Of a stretch of 64,000 nt of DNA, positions 8,496 through 16,933 are shown piece after piece. Made by a program: the position numbers and the translations under genes. Position 1 is the stretch's first letter. Each line of letters starts with the position of its first letter. Source of the DNA: JBBRNH01 sp038230415 (GTDB lineage Bacteria; Bacteroidota; Bacteroidia; Cytophagales; Spirosomataceae); assembly GCA_038230415.1 (NCBI GenBank), contig JBBRNH010000014.1:1-64000 (forward strand), read 5' to 3'. The notes below the pieces were generated by a model. That model did no database searches, had not been told where the DNA came from, and worked only from the letters and a program-made list of their open reading frames with translations.

Positions 8496-9284
8496 TTAAA
8501 TAACCGTTCCGCCATCGGCATAGAAGAAACTACCCGTACTATACGACGACGCATCCGAAGCCAGAAACAGCGCGAGCGGGCTGATTTCGTCCACCGTTCC
8601 CATGCGGGCGATGGGCAATCGTTTGGTAAAATGATCGAGCATCTTGGGGTCTTGCCACAGGGTTTCGCTGAATTTGGTTTTAATCAGGCCGGGGCAGATG
8701 GCGTTCACCCGGATACCATCTTTGCCCCATTCTTTTGCCAGTACCTTGGTGAGCATATTCATGGCCGCTTTCGAGACGCTGTACATACCCAAACCGGGGT
8801 CGGGCGTGTGACCGGCTATGCTGCTGATCATCAGCACACTACCGCCACCCCGCGCCTTCATGCTGGGGTAGCAGAGCTTGGCAAGTTCGAAGGGGGCCTT
8901 CACGTTTACGGCCATAATTTTGTCGAAAGCCGCGCCGTCGCAGTCGAGCGAGGGGCCATAAACGGGGTTCGTGGCCGCATTATTCACCAAAATATCAATG
9001 CCGCCGTAGGTTTCGATGGTTTTTTGGACGAGAGCTTGCAGGGCATCCGGTCGTCCGGTATGGGCGGCAATACCCGTTGCTTCACCACCGCTGGCTTTGA
9101 TGTCGTTGGCGAGTTCGTCGCAGGCATCCTGTTTGCGGCTGCTGACGATAACTTTTGCGCCGAAGCGGGCAAAGGTGCGGGCCATGTCTTCGCCGATGCC
9201 TTTGCTGGCTCCGGTGATGATGGCGACTTTGCCGGTGAGGTCGAACAGGGTTTTTTCGGCGGTCTGTACGGACGTGGGTTCCAT
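8496..9284 (-). CDS. Short-chain dehydrogenase/reductase (SDR)
   Basis: 262 aa from the ATG at 9284; a longer frame upstream lacks family similarity. It has the classical cofactor motif TGASKGIG at residues 24-31, the NNAATNP segment, the catalytic serine in SSIAGH, and the YSVSK active-site Tyr-x-x-x-Lys, followed by the NAICPGLIKTKF segment. The enzyme reduces or oxidises a carbonyl or alcohol with NAD(P)H. Its place first in the minus-strand trio suggests a polyol or sugar dehydrogenase. The substrate is unknown. Confidence 0.88.
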   Translation of the reverse strand: MEPTSVQTAEKTLFDLTGKVAIITGASKGIGEDMARTFARFGAKVIVSSRKQDACDELANDIKASGGEATGIAAHTGRPDALQALVQKTIETYGGIDILVNNAATNPVYGPSLDCDGAAFDKIMAVNVKAPFELAKLCYPSMKARGGGSVLMISSIAGHTPDPGLGMYSVSKAAMNMLTKVLAKEWGKDGIRVNAICPGLIKTKFSETLWQDPKMLDHFTKRLPIARMGTVDEISPLALFLASDASSYSTGSFFYADGGTVI

Positions 9285-9454
9285 CTGAAATTGGGGGTTG
9301 TTTTGTAAAACGGAGTTGCAACCTATGCCTTTCGTACCCCATTTCAAAGACTAAATTAGACAAAACGCATTTGGGCCACGCAACGCTACCGGGTTTGGCA
9401 CTACTTTCGCATACTGAAACCGAATAAGCCTTAATACAGAAATTGGTAGGGTAG

Positions 9455-9543
9455 TTTGTCATTACGACGATAGTAGGAATCTGCCCGGCTAAACACTATA
9501 GATTCCTCGGCACGGGCCGCCCCGCTATCGTCGGAATGACAAA
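9455..9543. repeat. Nested inverted repeat upstream of the symporter operon
   Basis: TTTGTCATTACGACGATAG at 9455-9473 pairs with CTATCGTCGGAATGACAAA at 9525-9543 with one mismatch. An inner AGGAATCT (9475-9482) pairs with AGATTCCT (9500-9507). A partial extra copy (CGGAATGACAAA) follows at 9551-9562, directly before the start of the small membrane gene. It looks like an interspersed REP-like element within the divergent promoter region. Confidence 0.7.
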
Positions 9544-9562
9544 CCCACGCCGGAATGACAAA

Positions 9563-9682
9563 ATGACCTCTCCCAATAGTCCCTCCGTTGGCCGTTCGTG
9601 GCCCCAACTCTACGCTATCGTGATGGGTGCGTTGGTGGTTGAAATCCTGTTTTTTTACGGCCTGATGGTCTGGTTAGCATGA
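9563..9682 (+). CDS. 39-aa single-span membrane peptide coupled to the sodium/solute symporter
   Basis: An ATG at 9563 opens a 39-codon frame with a polar start (TSPNSPSVGRSWPQ) and one long hydrophobic helix (LYAIVMGALVVEILFFYGLMVW). Its TGA overlaps the symporter ATG (ATGA at 9679-9682), so translation is coupled. Small one-helix partners directly before transporters of the solute:sodium symporter family occur elsewhere, so an accessory subunit is plausible. No specific family was recognised. Confidence 0.6.
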   Translation: MTSPNSPSVGRSWPQLYAIVMGALVVEILFFYGLMVWLA

Positions 9683-11409
9683 GCAATCTCGATTGGGCGG
9701 TACTGTTGCTGACCCTCACGGGCATCATTGCCTACGGTCTCTGGCGCAGCCGAAGCCGCAACAACGGCACGATGGACGATTATCTGCTGGCCGGAAAATC
9801 GCTGCCCTGGTATCACGTTTGTCTGTCGGTGATGGCAACGCAGGCATCGGCCATCACGTTTTTGTCGGCTCCGGGGCAGGGCTTTTCCGACGGAATGCGG
9901 TTTGTGCAGTTCTACTTCGGCCTGCCCTTAGCAATGGTGGTGCTGTCGGTGACGTTCGTGCCGATTTTTCACCGCCTGAAAATCTATACCGCCTACGAGT
10001 TCCTCGAAAACCGCTTCGATGTCCGCGTCAGAACCCTTACTGCCGGGCTGTTTCTCTTGCAGCGCGGCCTGTCAACGGGCCTGAGTATCTACGCGCCGAG
10101 CATTATCCTGTCCACTATTTTGGGCTGGAATATCTACTGGACCAACGCCCTAATGGGTGGTATCGTGCTGATTTACACCGTTACGGGCGGCACCAAAGCC
10201 ATTTCTTATACCCACCTGCAACAGATGCTGATTGTGACGGTGGCGATGTTTTTGGCGGGCTGGCTCACGGTGCATCTGTTGCCCGATGGCGTTGGTTTTG
10301 TTGACGCGCTGAAGGTGGCCGGGAAAGCGGGCCGCATGAACCTGATTGATCTGAAATTTGACCCCGACAGCCGGTATAACATCTGGTCGGGCCTGATTGG
10401 CGGCTTTTTCCTGCAACTCTCGTATTTCGGTACCGATCAATCGCAGGTGGGGCGGTATCTGACGGGGCAAAGCGTGGGGCAATCGCGGTTAGGGTTGCTG
10501 GCAAACGGCCTGCTCAAAGTGCCGATGCAGTTTCTGATTTTGTTGGTTGGGGTGCTGGTTTATGTGTTTTACCAGTTTCAGGAGCAACCCGTTTTTTTTA
10601 ACAAACAGGAAGTCGAGAAATTAGAACAGAGTCAGTACGCGCCTGAATACCAACTGCTTAACATCAAACACCAGACCCTGATTGCCCAGCGGCAACGGAT
10701 GGCGGTAGAGATGCAGTCGGCCCTGCAAACCGCCGATGATACGCCGGGCAGCCCGGCGCAAACGGCCACCATCGAGCAAGCCCGCACCGACCTCCGCGCC
10801 ACCGACGAAGCCCTGAAAACGATAAAAGCCAACGTGGTGACGCTCATCAAAAAGAACAACCCACCGGCAGACACGAACGATGTGAACTACGTGTTTCTGC
10901 GGTTTGTGCTCGACTACCTGCCCCACGGCCTGATTGGGTTGCTGATTGCGGTAATTTTTTCGGCCTCGATGGGTTCTATTGCCTCGGCCTATAACTCGCT
11001 GGCTTCCACCACCATTGTGGACGTGTATCAGCGATTGCTGAATACAACCGGCACCGACGCGCATTACCTCCGGGCCTCGCAGTGGGCAACCATCGGCTGG
11101 GGCGTGTTTTGCATCATCATAGCGCAGTTTGCCAACCGGCTCGGCAGCATGATCGAGGCCGTGAATATCTTGGGTTCGCTGTTTTACGGGGTGATTTTGG
11201 GCGTGTTTGTCGTCGCGTTTTATCTGCCGCGCATTGGCGGGCGGGCCACGCTCTGGGCCACCATTATTGGCGAGGCTCTCGTGATTGGCTGTTACGCGCT
11301 CAACCTGATGGCATTCTTGTGGCTCAACGTGGTGGGCTGTTTGTTAGTGGTGGGAATCGCCCTGGTAATTACCCGGATCGAGCGAATGCGGCTTAATGCG
11401 CGGGCATAA
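9679..11409 (+). CDS. Sodium/solute symporter (SSS family)
   Basis: 576 aa with about 13 membrane spans. Family landmarks are an early DYLLAGKSLPWY segment, the ATQASAITFLSAPGQGF helix and the TGGTKAISYTHLQQ loop. A long hydrophilic, coiled-coil-like insert of about 100 residues lies between later helices (residues about 305-405), rich in Glu/Gln/Lys. The family imports sugars, myo-inositol, sialic acid or similar with sodium. Its position divergent from sugar/polyol enzymes suggests it feeds that pathway. A homologous C-terminal fragment lies at 13324-13383. Confidence 0.88.
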   Translation: MSNLDWAVLLLTLTGIIAYGLWRSRSRNNGTMDDYLLAGKSLPWYHVCLSVMATQASAITFLSAPGQGFSDGMRFVQFYFGLPLAMVVLSVTFVPIFHRLKIYTAYEFLENRFDVRVRTLTAGLFLLQRGLSTGLSIYAPSIILSTILGWNIYWTNALMGGIVLIYTVTGGTKAISYTHLQQMLIVTVAMFLAGWLTVHLLPDGVGFVDALKVAGKAGRMNLIDLKFDPDSRYNIWSGLIGGFFLQLSYFGTDQSQVGRYLTGQSVGQSRLGLLANGLLKVPMQFLILLVGVLVYVFYQFQEQPVFFNKQEVEKLEQSQYAPEYQLLNIKHQTLIAQRQRMAVEMQSALQTADDTPGSPAQTATIEQARTDLRATDEALKTIKANVVTLIKKNNPPADTNDVNYVFLRFVLDYLPHGLIGLLIAVIFSASMGSIASAYNSLASTTIVDVYQRLLNTTGTDAHYLRASQWATIGWGVFCIIIAQFANRLGSMIEAVNILGSLFYGVILGVFVVAFYLPRIGGRATLWATIIGEALVIGCYALNLMAFLWLNVVGCLLVVGIALVITRIERMRLNARA

Positions 11410-11431
11410 CAGACTCCGGTTACGTCAATCC

Positions 11432-12379
11432 TCATCCCACCGGCATGGGCTGTCCGCTGCCCGTCGTGATCTTGCCCGGTTCAAACGTCAGGTCAATGCG
11501 ACCCAGATTGATCCCGGCAAAACCGACCTGGTTAATCAGCATGGGTCGTCCGTCGAGGTTGTTGACCGTTACGGGCGCGTCGAGAAAGGTGTGGGTATGG
11601 CCGCCGATAATGAGGTCAATGTCGCGGGTTTTGGCCGCTAAGGCCCGGTCAGAGATCGTCGCGTCGCGGTATTCATAGCCGAGGTGCGACAGGCAGATCA
11701 CGTACTGGCAGCGTTCGTGATGCCGCAGTTGCCGGGCCATGTCGGTAGCAATCTCAACCGGGTCGAGGTAGCGGGTTTCTTTGTATAAATCGTCGGCAAT
11801 GAGTCCCTTTGGCTGGATGCCGAGACCAAACACGCCCACCCGAACGCCCGCTTTTCTGAACACCGTGAAGGGTTTCGTCTGTCCGTCCATGACCGTATTT
11901 TTAAAATCGTAGTTAGCGATCAGAAACGGGAAACGGGCTTTGCCAAACTGCGTTTTCATGTTGTCGATGCCGCCGTCGAAATCATGGTTACCGATGGTTC
12001 CCGCGTCGTAGCCAAGCTGGTTCATCGCCAGAATTTCGGGTTCGCCCTTGTAGAGGTTGAAATACGGTGTTCCCTGAAAGATATCGCCCGCATCGAAGAG
12101 CAGCACATTTGGGGTGCGGCCATCCGGGGTACGGCCATCCGGTTGTTGCTGCCGAATCTGCGCGATCAGCGTGGCGCGTCGGGCCACCCCGCCCTTGCCC
12201 GCGTTCCGGCTCCCGTCCATCGGAAACGGGTCGAGCCGACTATGCACGTCGTTGGTGTGCAGAATGGTGAGCGACGTTGGCCGGGGTTTGGCAAGTACGC
12301 CGGGCGCAACGGCCCCGATTACGGCGGTGGTGCCGAGGAGTTTCAGAAACGCGCGTCTATTCGGTGATAATCCGTCCAT
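11432..12379 (-). CDS. Metallophosphatase domain of a 5'-nucleotidase, separate gene (UshA N-terminal half)
   Basis: 315 aa. It starts with a Tat-like signal (NRRAFLKLLG followed by a hydrophobic stretch to LAKPRP). The calcineurin-like motifs follow: ILHTNDVHSR, FDAGDIFQGTP, GNHDFDGG, LSHLGYEYRD and GGHTHTF, which hold two metal ions. The C-terminal nucleotide-binding domain of classical UshA is absent here and encoded by the preceding gene, whose last 23 bp overlap this start. Together they should dephosphorylate extracytoplasmic nucleotides so that nucleosides can be imported by the nearby permease. Confidence 0.88.
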   Translation of the reverse strand: MDGLSPNRRAFLKLLGTTAVIGAVAPGVLAKPRPTSLTILHTNDVHSRLDPFPMDGSRNAGKGGVARRATLIAQIRQQQPDGRTPDGRTPNVLLFDAGDIFQGTPYFNLYKGEPEILAMNQLGYDAGTIGNHDFDGGIDNMKTQFGKARFPFLIANYDFKNTVMDGQTKPFTVFRKAGVRVGVFGLGIQPKGLIADDLYKETRYLDPVEIATDMARQLRHHERCQYVICLSHLGYEYRDATISDRALAAKTRDIDLIIGGHTHTFLDAPVTVNNLDGRPMLINQVGFAGINLGRIDLTFEPGKITTGSGQPMPVG

Positions 12380-13103
12380 CGGGTTGGCTGGCTAAAGGTT
12401 TGTTGGTTTGGCCCTGCTGCCGAAAATAATCGAGCAGGGCATCGCGCATGAGGTAGTTCAGGTCCTGCCGGGCCGTAATGAGTTTCAGAAATTCGGCTCC
12501 CGACCCGCCATTCGCTATATAATCGCTGACGGCCAGCGTGTAGGTCTGATCGGGCCGGAAGGTGCGGCCATTGGTGAAGCTGAGAATCTCGGCCTGTTTC
12601 CGGTTTTTGATCCGCAGCCGTACTCCCGCTACCACCGGGCCTTCGTTGGCAAAATGATCCAGAAACTGCTGCAACTGTGCGCCCGTCAGGGTCAGCACGA
12701 GCAGCGTATTATCGAACGGCATCACCTCAAACACGTTGCCGGTGGTGATGTTGCCGACGGGCAAACCGTTGCGAATGCCGCCGAAGTTGATGTGGGCCAG
12801 GTCAATCGGTTTGCCGTAGCGGAGTTGGGCCTGTTGCAGCAGCGCGTCGGTCAGAATATCACCGAGGGCCGATTCGGGCTGGGCTTTTTCGAGCCGGGCG
12901 GTGGTGCGGGTCAGCACCTGATTCATGGTTGCGTCGAGTTTCTGGCGGTAGGGCATCAGCAACCGGGCGGTGGCGGCATCGTCGCGGGCGGTGGTCGAAT
13001 CAACGGGCAGGCGGCTGGTTTTCTGGCCCGTCAGGTGGTAGGCGGGTTGGCAGGCCGACGCGCCCAGGAGCAGCAAGACGCAGAAAAGAAGGCGGTTTAT
13101 CAT
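12357..13103 (-). CDS. 5'-nucleotidase C-terminal domain protein, exported
   Basis: 248 aa with a lipoprotein-type signal (LLLGASACQP). The rest is the 5_nucleotid_C domain: ARLEKAQPESALGDILTDALL, HINFGGIRNGLPVGNITTGNVFEVMPFDNTL, and YTLAVSDYIANGGSGAEF, which bind the nucleotide base. It lacks the metallophosphatase half, encoded by the overlapping downstream gene. It is a domain-split nucleotidase, not a truncation, since it keeps its own signal and start. Confidence 0.88.
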   Translation of the reverse strand: MINRLLFCVLLLLGASACQPAYHLTGQKTSRLPVDSTTARDDAATARLLMPYRQKLDATMNQVLTRTTARLEKAQPESALGDILTDALLQQAQLRYGKPIDLAHINFGGIRNGLPVGNITTGNVFEVMPFDNTLLVLTLTGAQLQQFLDHFANEGPVVAGVRLRIKNRKQAEILSFTNGRTFRPDQTYTLAVSDYIANGGSGAEFLKLITARQDLNYLMRDALLDYFRQQGQTNKPLASQPDGRIITE

Positions 13104-13277
13104 ATACGGTTGGCTAAATCGGCAGCTCGCCGATGAGCGGTATCGGCAGGCCAGTCAAAAGTAATGACGTTTGCCCTAAAACGGCAACTTCCCCAAGGCC
13201 ACGTTGCCGCCCGTCGGGATAATCCCGATTTTTGCCCGGCAAATGACTCGCGCTGTTTCAGCACAACGGTCAGCGGC

Positions 13278-13340
13278 ACGCCACGCGGTTGGTTCGATAA
13301 TGATGTTCATCCGTCCCCAAACCAACCGCGTGGCGTTTTT
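13278..13340 (+). promoter_or_regulatory. 17-bp perfect hairpin followed by T5 in the nucleoside permease leader
   Basis: ACGCCACGCGGTTGGTT at 13278-13294 pairs exactly with AACCAACCGCGTGGCGT at 13320-13336 across a 25-nt loop, followed by TTTTT. The shape is that of an intrinsic terminator on the plus strand, but no plus-strand gene lies upstream; the next gene is the nucleoside permease at 13448. An attenuator is possible. The right arm also belongs to a symporter-like coding remnant. Confidence 0.45.
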
Positions 13341-13431
13341 GTGGCTCAACGTGGTTGGGTACGTACTGGTGGTGGGCCTGGCGCGGGGATTGCAGAAATT
13401 CCGTTACTTTCGTACAGTTTCCCAAACCTAA
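13300..13431 (+). pseudogene. Symporter C-terminal remnant, or a 43-aa membrane peptide
   Basis: The frame encodes NRVAFLWLNVVGYVLVVGLA at 13324-13383, closely matching the C-terminal helix of the SSS symporter (11302-11361: N-LMAFLWLNVVGCLLVVGIA) in protein and DNA. Read from ATG 13300 it is a 43-aa single-helix peptide ending 16 bp before the permease gene. A decayed second symporter gene is the simpler reading. A retained small protein cannot be excluded. The rest of 13104-13447 shows only the hairpin at 13278-13340. Confidence 0.45.
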
Positions 13432-13447
13432 AAATTAGCAAACACCT

Positions 13448-14689
13448 ATGTTTGCCCCCGTAGAGATGACCCAAACAACCCGAATCCAACTCTCGCTCAT
13501 GATGTTCCTCCAGTTTTTTATGTGGGGAGCCTGGTACGGCCAAATGAGCAAATACCTGATGACCACCCTCGGCGCGTCCGGCGATCAGGTGGGCAATGCG
13601 TATGCAGCGTTTTCATTGGCGATGATTATCGCGCCGTTTTTCGTGGGCATGATTGCCGACCGCTACTTTGCCGCCCAGAAAGTGCTGGGTATCTTGTGTT
13701 TGCTGGGGGCCGGGGTGCTGTATCTGATCACTCAAAACACCAATCCCGACTCGTTTTTCATGCTCATCCTGGGATACTGCCTGACGTTTGCGCCCACGCT
13801 GGCCCTCACGTCGTCTATTGCGATGCAGCAGATGAGCAACCCCGAAAAAGAGTTTCCCGGTATCCGGGTTTTAGGAACAATCGCCTGGATTGTGGTAACG
13901 AACATCGTGGGGTATTACGGCTTCGGTGATAAGGTATCGATCTACCAATTAGCCATGTACAGTTCGGTGGTGCTGGGCGTGTTCTCGTTTTTTCTGCCCA
14001 ACACCCCGCCCAATCCGAGTGCGGGGGCTTCGTTCGGGCAGATTCTGGGTCTCGATGCGTTCAAACTATTTAAAGACCGTTCATTCGCTATTTTCTTCGT
14101 GTCGTCGGTGCTGATCTGTATTCCGTTGTCGTTCTATTACGCAATGGCAAACCCCGCCCTGACCGATTCGGGGATGCTGAATGTCGAAAACAAAATGTCG
14201 CTGGGGCAGGTGTCAGAGGTGGTCTTTATGCTGCTCATTCCGTTGGCGTTCAGTAAGTTGGGCGTTAAAAAAATTCTGATTATCGGCTTGCTCGCCTGGA
14301 TTGCCCGGTTCCTGTTTTTCGGTTACGGCAACGCAAACTCGGGCGAGTGGATGTTTTATATAGCGATTCTGCTGCACGGCGTTTGCTACGATTTTTTCTT
14401 TGTTACGGGGCAGATTTATACCGACAATAAGGCCGGGGCCAAAATAAAATCGTCGGCGCAGGGGCTGATAACGCTCGCTACCTACGGCATCGGCATGGGC
14501 ATCGGCTCCAAACTGTCGGGCATTGTGCTGGATTATTATACCGTCAAGGGCGTGAAAGACTGGACTTCGGTCTGGCTCGTGCCGGCGGGCATTGCTGCTG
14601 TGGTGCTGGTGCTGTTCCTGTTGTTTTTTCGGGACGAGAAGCGCGTTGTTCCGGCAGAAATCGGTGAATCGGTGGCGGGGCCGGTGTAA
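13448..14689 (+). CDS. Nucleoside permease, MFS nucleoside:H+ symporter family (NupG/XapB-like)
   Basis: 413 aa with 12 hydrophobic segments. The early segment LSLMMFLQFFMWGAWYGQMSKYL and the following GMIADRYFAAQKVLG are typical of the nucleoside:proton symporter family. The ATG at 13466 gives a start closer to family members; 13448 is the longer choice. It imports nucleosides with protons. The divergent split 5'-nucleotidase genes would produce its substrates, so 11.4-14.7 kb reads as a nucleotide salvage locus. Confidence 0.85.
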   Translation: MFAPVEMTQTTRIQLSLMMFLQFFMWGAWYGQMSKYLMTTLGASGDQVGNAYAAFSLAMIIAPFFVGMIADRYFAAQKVLGILCLLGAGVLYLITQNTNPDSFFMLILGYCLTFAPTLALTSSIAMQQMSNPEKEFPGIRVLGTIAWIVVTNIVGYYGFGDKVSIYQLAMYSSVVLGVFSFFLPNTPPNPSAGASFGQILGLDAFKLFKDRSFAIFFVSSVLICIPLSFYYAMANPALTDSGMLNVENKMSLGQVSEVVFMLLIPLAFSKLGVKKILIIGLLAWIARFLFFGYGNANSGEWMFYIAILLHGVCYDFFFVTGQIYTDNKAGAKIKSSAQGLITLATYGIGMGIGSKLSGIVLDYYTVKGVKDWTSVWLVPAGIAAVVLVLFLLFFRDEKRVVPAEIGESVAGPV

Positions 14690-14715
14690 AGGTTATTGTT
14701 CAATAAATCTCAGCA

Positions 14716-14913
14716 ATGATGAAAGACCGTCGGATTATTTTCTACGATACAATGGATGGGCCTAATCAGGCATTAATCCAGGAAAACGCCCGGCTAACGC
14801 CTGCCGAGCGGTGGGAAGCTTACAAAAAACTCTATCATTTGTATGTTATGCTTACTGGTATTCCTGTTCAGCAACCCAAAAGCCTAACCATCGAACGCCC
14901 ATCATGGATGTAG
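14716..14913 (+). CDS. Small protein paired with a nucleotidyltransferase toxin-like gene
   Basis: 65 aa, mostly helical, with LTPAERWEAYKKLYHLY in the middle. It overlaps the start of the nucleotidyltransferase frame by 10 bp. Small helical proteins of this shape precede DUF6036/AbiEii-type nucleotidyltransferases in bacterial genomes, so an antitoxin-like partner is plausible. No named family is claimed. Confidence 0.55.
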   Translation: MMKDRRIIFYDTMDGPNQALIQENARLTPAERWEAYKKLYHLYVMLTGIPVQQPKSLTIERPSWM

Positions 14914-15416
14914 AAAATGATGAATTTCAACGGTTCGTGGCTTTGGCTGCTCAGAAAGAAGTTGATTATATGCTGATTGGCGGTTTAGCGTTGATCCTCA
15001 ATGGTATAGTGCGGGTCACACGCGACGCTGATGTATGGTTGCAACCGACAAACTAAAACCGGGATAGGTTTATTGAGGTCTTGCTCGAATACGGTTTTAC
15101 CGAGGAAGAGGTTGGTGGTATGCGGTTAGCTGATTTCACTGATGCACAGATTATCCGAGTTGCTGACATACCCTTAGATGCAATGACACAAGTGCATCAC
15201 CGCTTAAATTACGATGCTTGTCGAAAACGAGCGGGGCATTTTCTGACAAATGAAGGTCAGGTTATCTATTTTCTTCACATAGACGATCTACGGGAAGCGA
15301 AAGTTTTAGCCCGGCGACTTAAAGATTTAAACGATGTCCTGATGATTGATGAATTGCTGGCTGAACAGGAAAAATTGGGTAGTGGCCCAGAAGAAAAGGC
15401 CCCGGATAAACCCTGA
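14904..15416 (+). pseudogene. Nucleotidyltransferase (DUF6036/AbiEii-like) with an in-frame stop
   Basis: The frame from ATG 14904 encodes a family-type start, YMLIGGLALILNG-VRVTRDADVWLQPT (GG-x-A-L and the metal-binding D-x-D), then a TAA at 15054-15056. The same frame continues without shift as NRDRFIEVLLEYGF and on to a TGA at 15414-15416, about 170 codons in all. A single base change would create this stop. The second half includes a HIDDLREAKVLARR helix typical of the family. Transferases of this group can be toxins that modify tRNA or proteins, so inactivation while the small partner persists is a familiar decay pattern. Confidence 0.75.
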
Positions 15417-15427
15417 TATTCTCTTAA

Positions 15428-16213
15428 ATGCGTCTCCTGACTTACAACCTCAACGGCATTCGGGCCGCGCTTCGCAAGGGGCTGACCGATTGGCTGGCCG
15501 AACACGATTTCGATATACTGTGCTTTCAGGAAGTGAAGGCTACGCCCGATGTCGTGGACTTAACGGCCCTCGAAGCCCTCGGCTATCGGTATCATGCCTG
15601 GCATAGTGCCGAGAAAAAAGGCTATTCTGGCGTGGCGACGTTCTCGAAAACGCCACCTACCCACGTTGTAACGGGCTGCGGATTACCGCACTACGACTGC
15701 GAAGGCCGGATTCTGCGTACTGATTTTGATAACTTAACGGTGTTAAATTGCTATTTTCCGTCCGGCACATCGGGTGATGCGCGGCAGTCGGTGAAGGTGC
15801 GGTTTCTGGGTGAGTTTTACGACTTCGCACAACAACTCCGGCGCGAACGGCCCAACCTGATTGTGGTTGGCGATTATAATATTGCCCACAACCCGATTGA
15901 TATTCACGACCCGATTCGCAACAAAAACACGACTGGGTTTCTGCCCCACGAACGCGCCTGGCTGGATGCCTGGTTTGCCAATGGGTTTACCGATGCGTTC
16001 CGGTTTATGCACCCCGGCAAAACTGAATACAGTTGGTGGAGTTACCGGGCCACGAAAGGCCGGGCCGGGGCGCGGGCCAACAACAAAGGCTGGCGGATAG
16101 ATTATATTTCGGTGGCTGATCCGCTCAAAACCCGTATCCTTAACGCGGGCCACTGCCCCGATGTCATTCATTCTGACCACGCGGGAACATGGCTGAACTT
16201 ATCCGAACTGTAA
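15428..16213 (+). CDS. xth: Exodeoxyribonuclease III / AP endonuclease
   Basis: 261 aa of the ExoIII family. It opens with LLTYNLNGIRAAL (catalytic Asn), then CFQEVKA (metal-binding Glu) near residue 37, VGDYNIAH near residue 150, WWSYR near residue 205, and the C-terminal HSDHAGTW His-Asp pair. It cleaves DNA at abasic sites and removes 3' blocking groups in base-excision repair. The length is normal. Confidence 0.92.
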   Translation: MRLLTYNLNGIRAALRKGLTDWLAEHDFDILCFQEVKATPDVVDLTALEALGYRYHAWHSAEKKGYSGVATFSKTPPTHVVTGCGLPHYDCEGRILRTDFDNLTVLNCYFPSGTSGDARQSVKVRFLGEFYDFAQQLRRERPNLIVVGDYNIAHNPIDIHDPIRNKNTTGFLPHERAWLDAWFANGFTDAFRFMHPGKTEYSWWSYRATKGRAGARANNKGWRIDYISVADPLKTRILNAGHCPDVIHSDHAGTWLNLSEL

Positions 16214-16288
16214 TTACACTGATTCTGTGATTTACCATGATTGTTTACGAATTCGTAACGTCATAGCAAATCACAGAATCAGTGTAAT
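16213..16288. repeat. 21-bp perfect inverted repeat between xth and the pseudouridine synthase
   Basis: ATTACACTGATTCTGTGATTT at 16213-16233 pairs exactly with AAATCACAGAATCAGTGTAAT at 16268-16288. The loop holds a second palindrome, TACGAATTCGTA at 16247-16258. The arms extend imperfectly outward (GAACTGTA / CACAGTTC). No T-run follows. The left arm begins on the last base of the xth stop codon. Confidence 0.8.
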
Positions 16289-16305
16289 CACAGTTCAGAA
16301 CAAAA

Positions 16306-16890
16306 ATGTATTTTCTTATTTATAAACCCTTTGGGATGCTCTCGCAGTTTTCGCGGGAAGGCGACAAACCCACGCTGGCCGATTTGACCGTTACGCTGCC
16401 GCCCGATGTGTACCCGGTGGGGCGGCTCGATGCCGACAGCGAAGGATTATTGCTGCTCACGAATGATAAGCGACTGAATAACCGCTTGCTAAACCCCAAA
16501 TTCAAACACCTGCGAACGTATTACGTGCAGGTCGAAGGTGATATTACGGCAGAAGCGTTGCGCCGGTTAGCTGACGGGCTGCCGATTCCGGTGGACGGCA
16601 AACCCTACCAAACGCTGCCCGCTCAGGCACAACGGCTGCCTGACGAACCGACGTTACCCGCCCGAAATCCGCCAATCCGGTTCCGGGCCAATATTCCAAC
16701 TTCCTGGGTAGCACTAACGCTGTATGAGGGTAAAAACCGGCAGGTGCGGAAGATGACAGCCGCCGTTGGTTTCCCCACGTTGCGGCTTGTGCGTTGGGCC
16801 ATCGAGAACCTGACCGCCGACGGAATGCGCCCCGGCGACGTGAAAACCCTGACCTGGGACGATGTGAAGCGCGGGTTGAAGCTGATCTGA
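16306..16890 (+). CDS. rRNA pseudouridine synthase, RluE-like
   Basis: 194 aa of the RsuA/RluB/E/F group. It starts with YFLIYKPFGMLSQFS and has the catalytic motif VGRLDADSEGLLLLTND around residues 44-60 with the active-site aspartate in GRLD. The later LTLYEGKNRQVRKMTAAVGFPTLRLVR is the RNA-binding KNRQVRKM motif. There is no S4 domain, which matches RluE (modifying U2457 in 23S rRNA of E. coli). The target here is inferred. Confidence 0.88.
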   Translation: MYFLIYKPFGMLSQFSREGDKPTLADLTVTLPPDVYPVGRLDADSEGLLLLTNDKRLNNRLLNPKFKHLRTYYVQVEGDITAEALRRLADGLPIPVDGKPYQTLPAQAQRLPDEPTLPARNPPIRFRANIPTSWVALTLYEGKNRQVRKMTAAVGFPTLRLVRWAIENLTADGMRPGDVKTLTWDDVKRGLKLI

Positions 16891-16897
16891 ACAGCCA

Positions 16898-16926
16898 CAA
16901 AAAAGCCCGTTGCAACGCAACAGGCT
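16898..16926 (-). terminator. Intrinsic terminator, probably the original one of tRNA-Lys
   Basis: On the minus strand, AGCCTGTTG-(5)-CAACGGGCT is followed by TTTTTT. It lies just downstream of a tRNA-Lys 3'-end copy at 16934-16948 in the minus orientation. This suggests it terminated the tRNA transcript before the two elements inserted. It also faces the end of the pseudouridine synthase gene. Confidence 0.65.
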
Positions 16927-16933
16927 GTGTTTC

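Noticed and set aside
9679..11409. Fusion of two proteins, because of the hydrophilic insert near residues 305-405
   Set aside because: The transporter helices continue on both sides and such inserts occur in this Bacteroidota symporter group.
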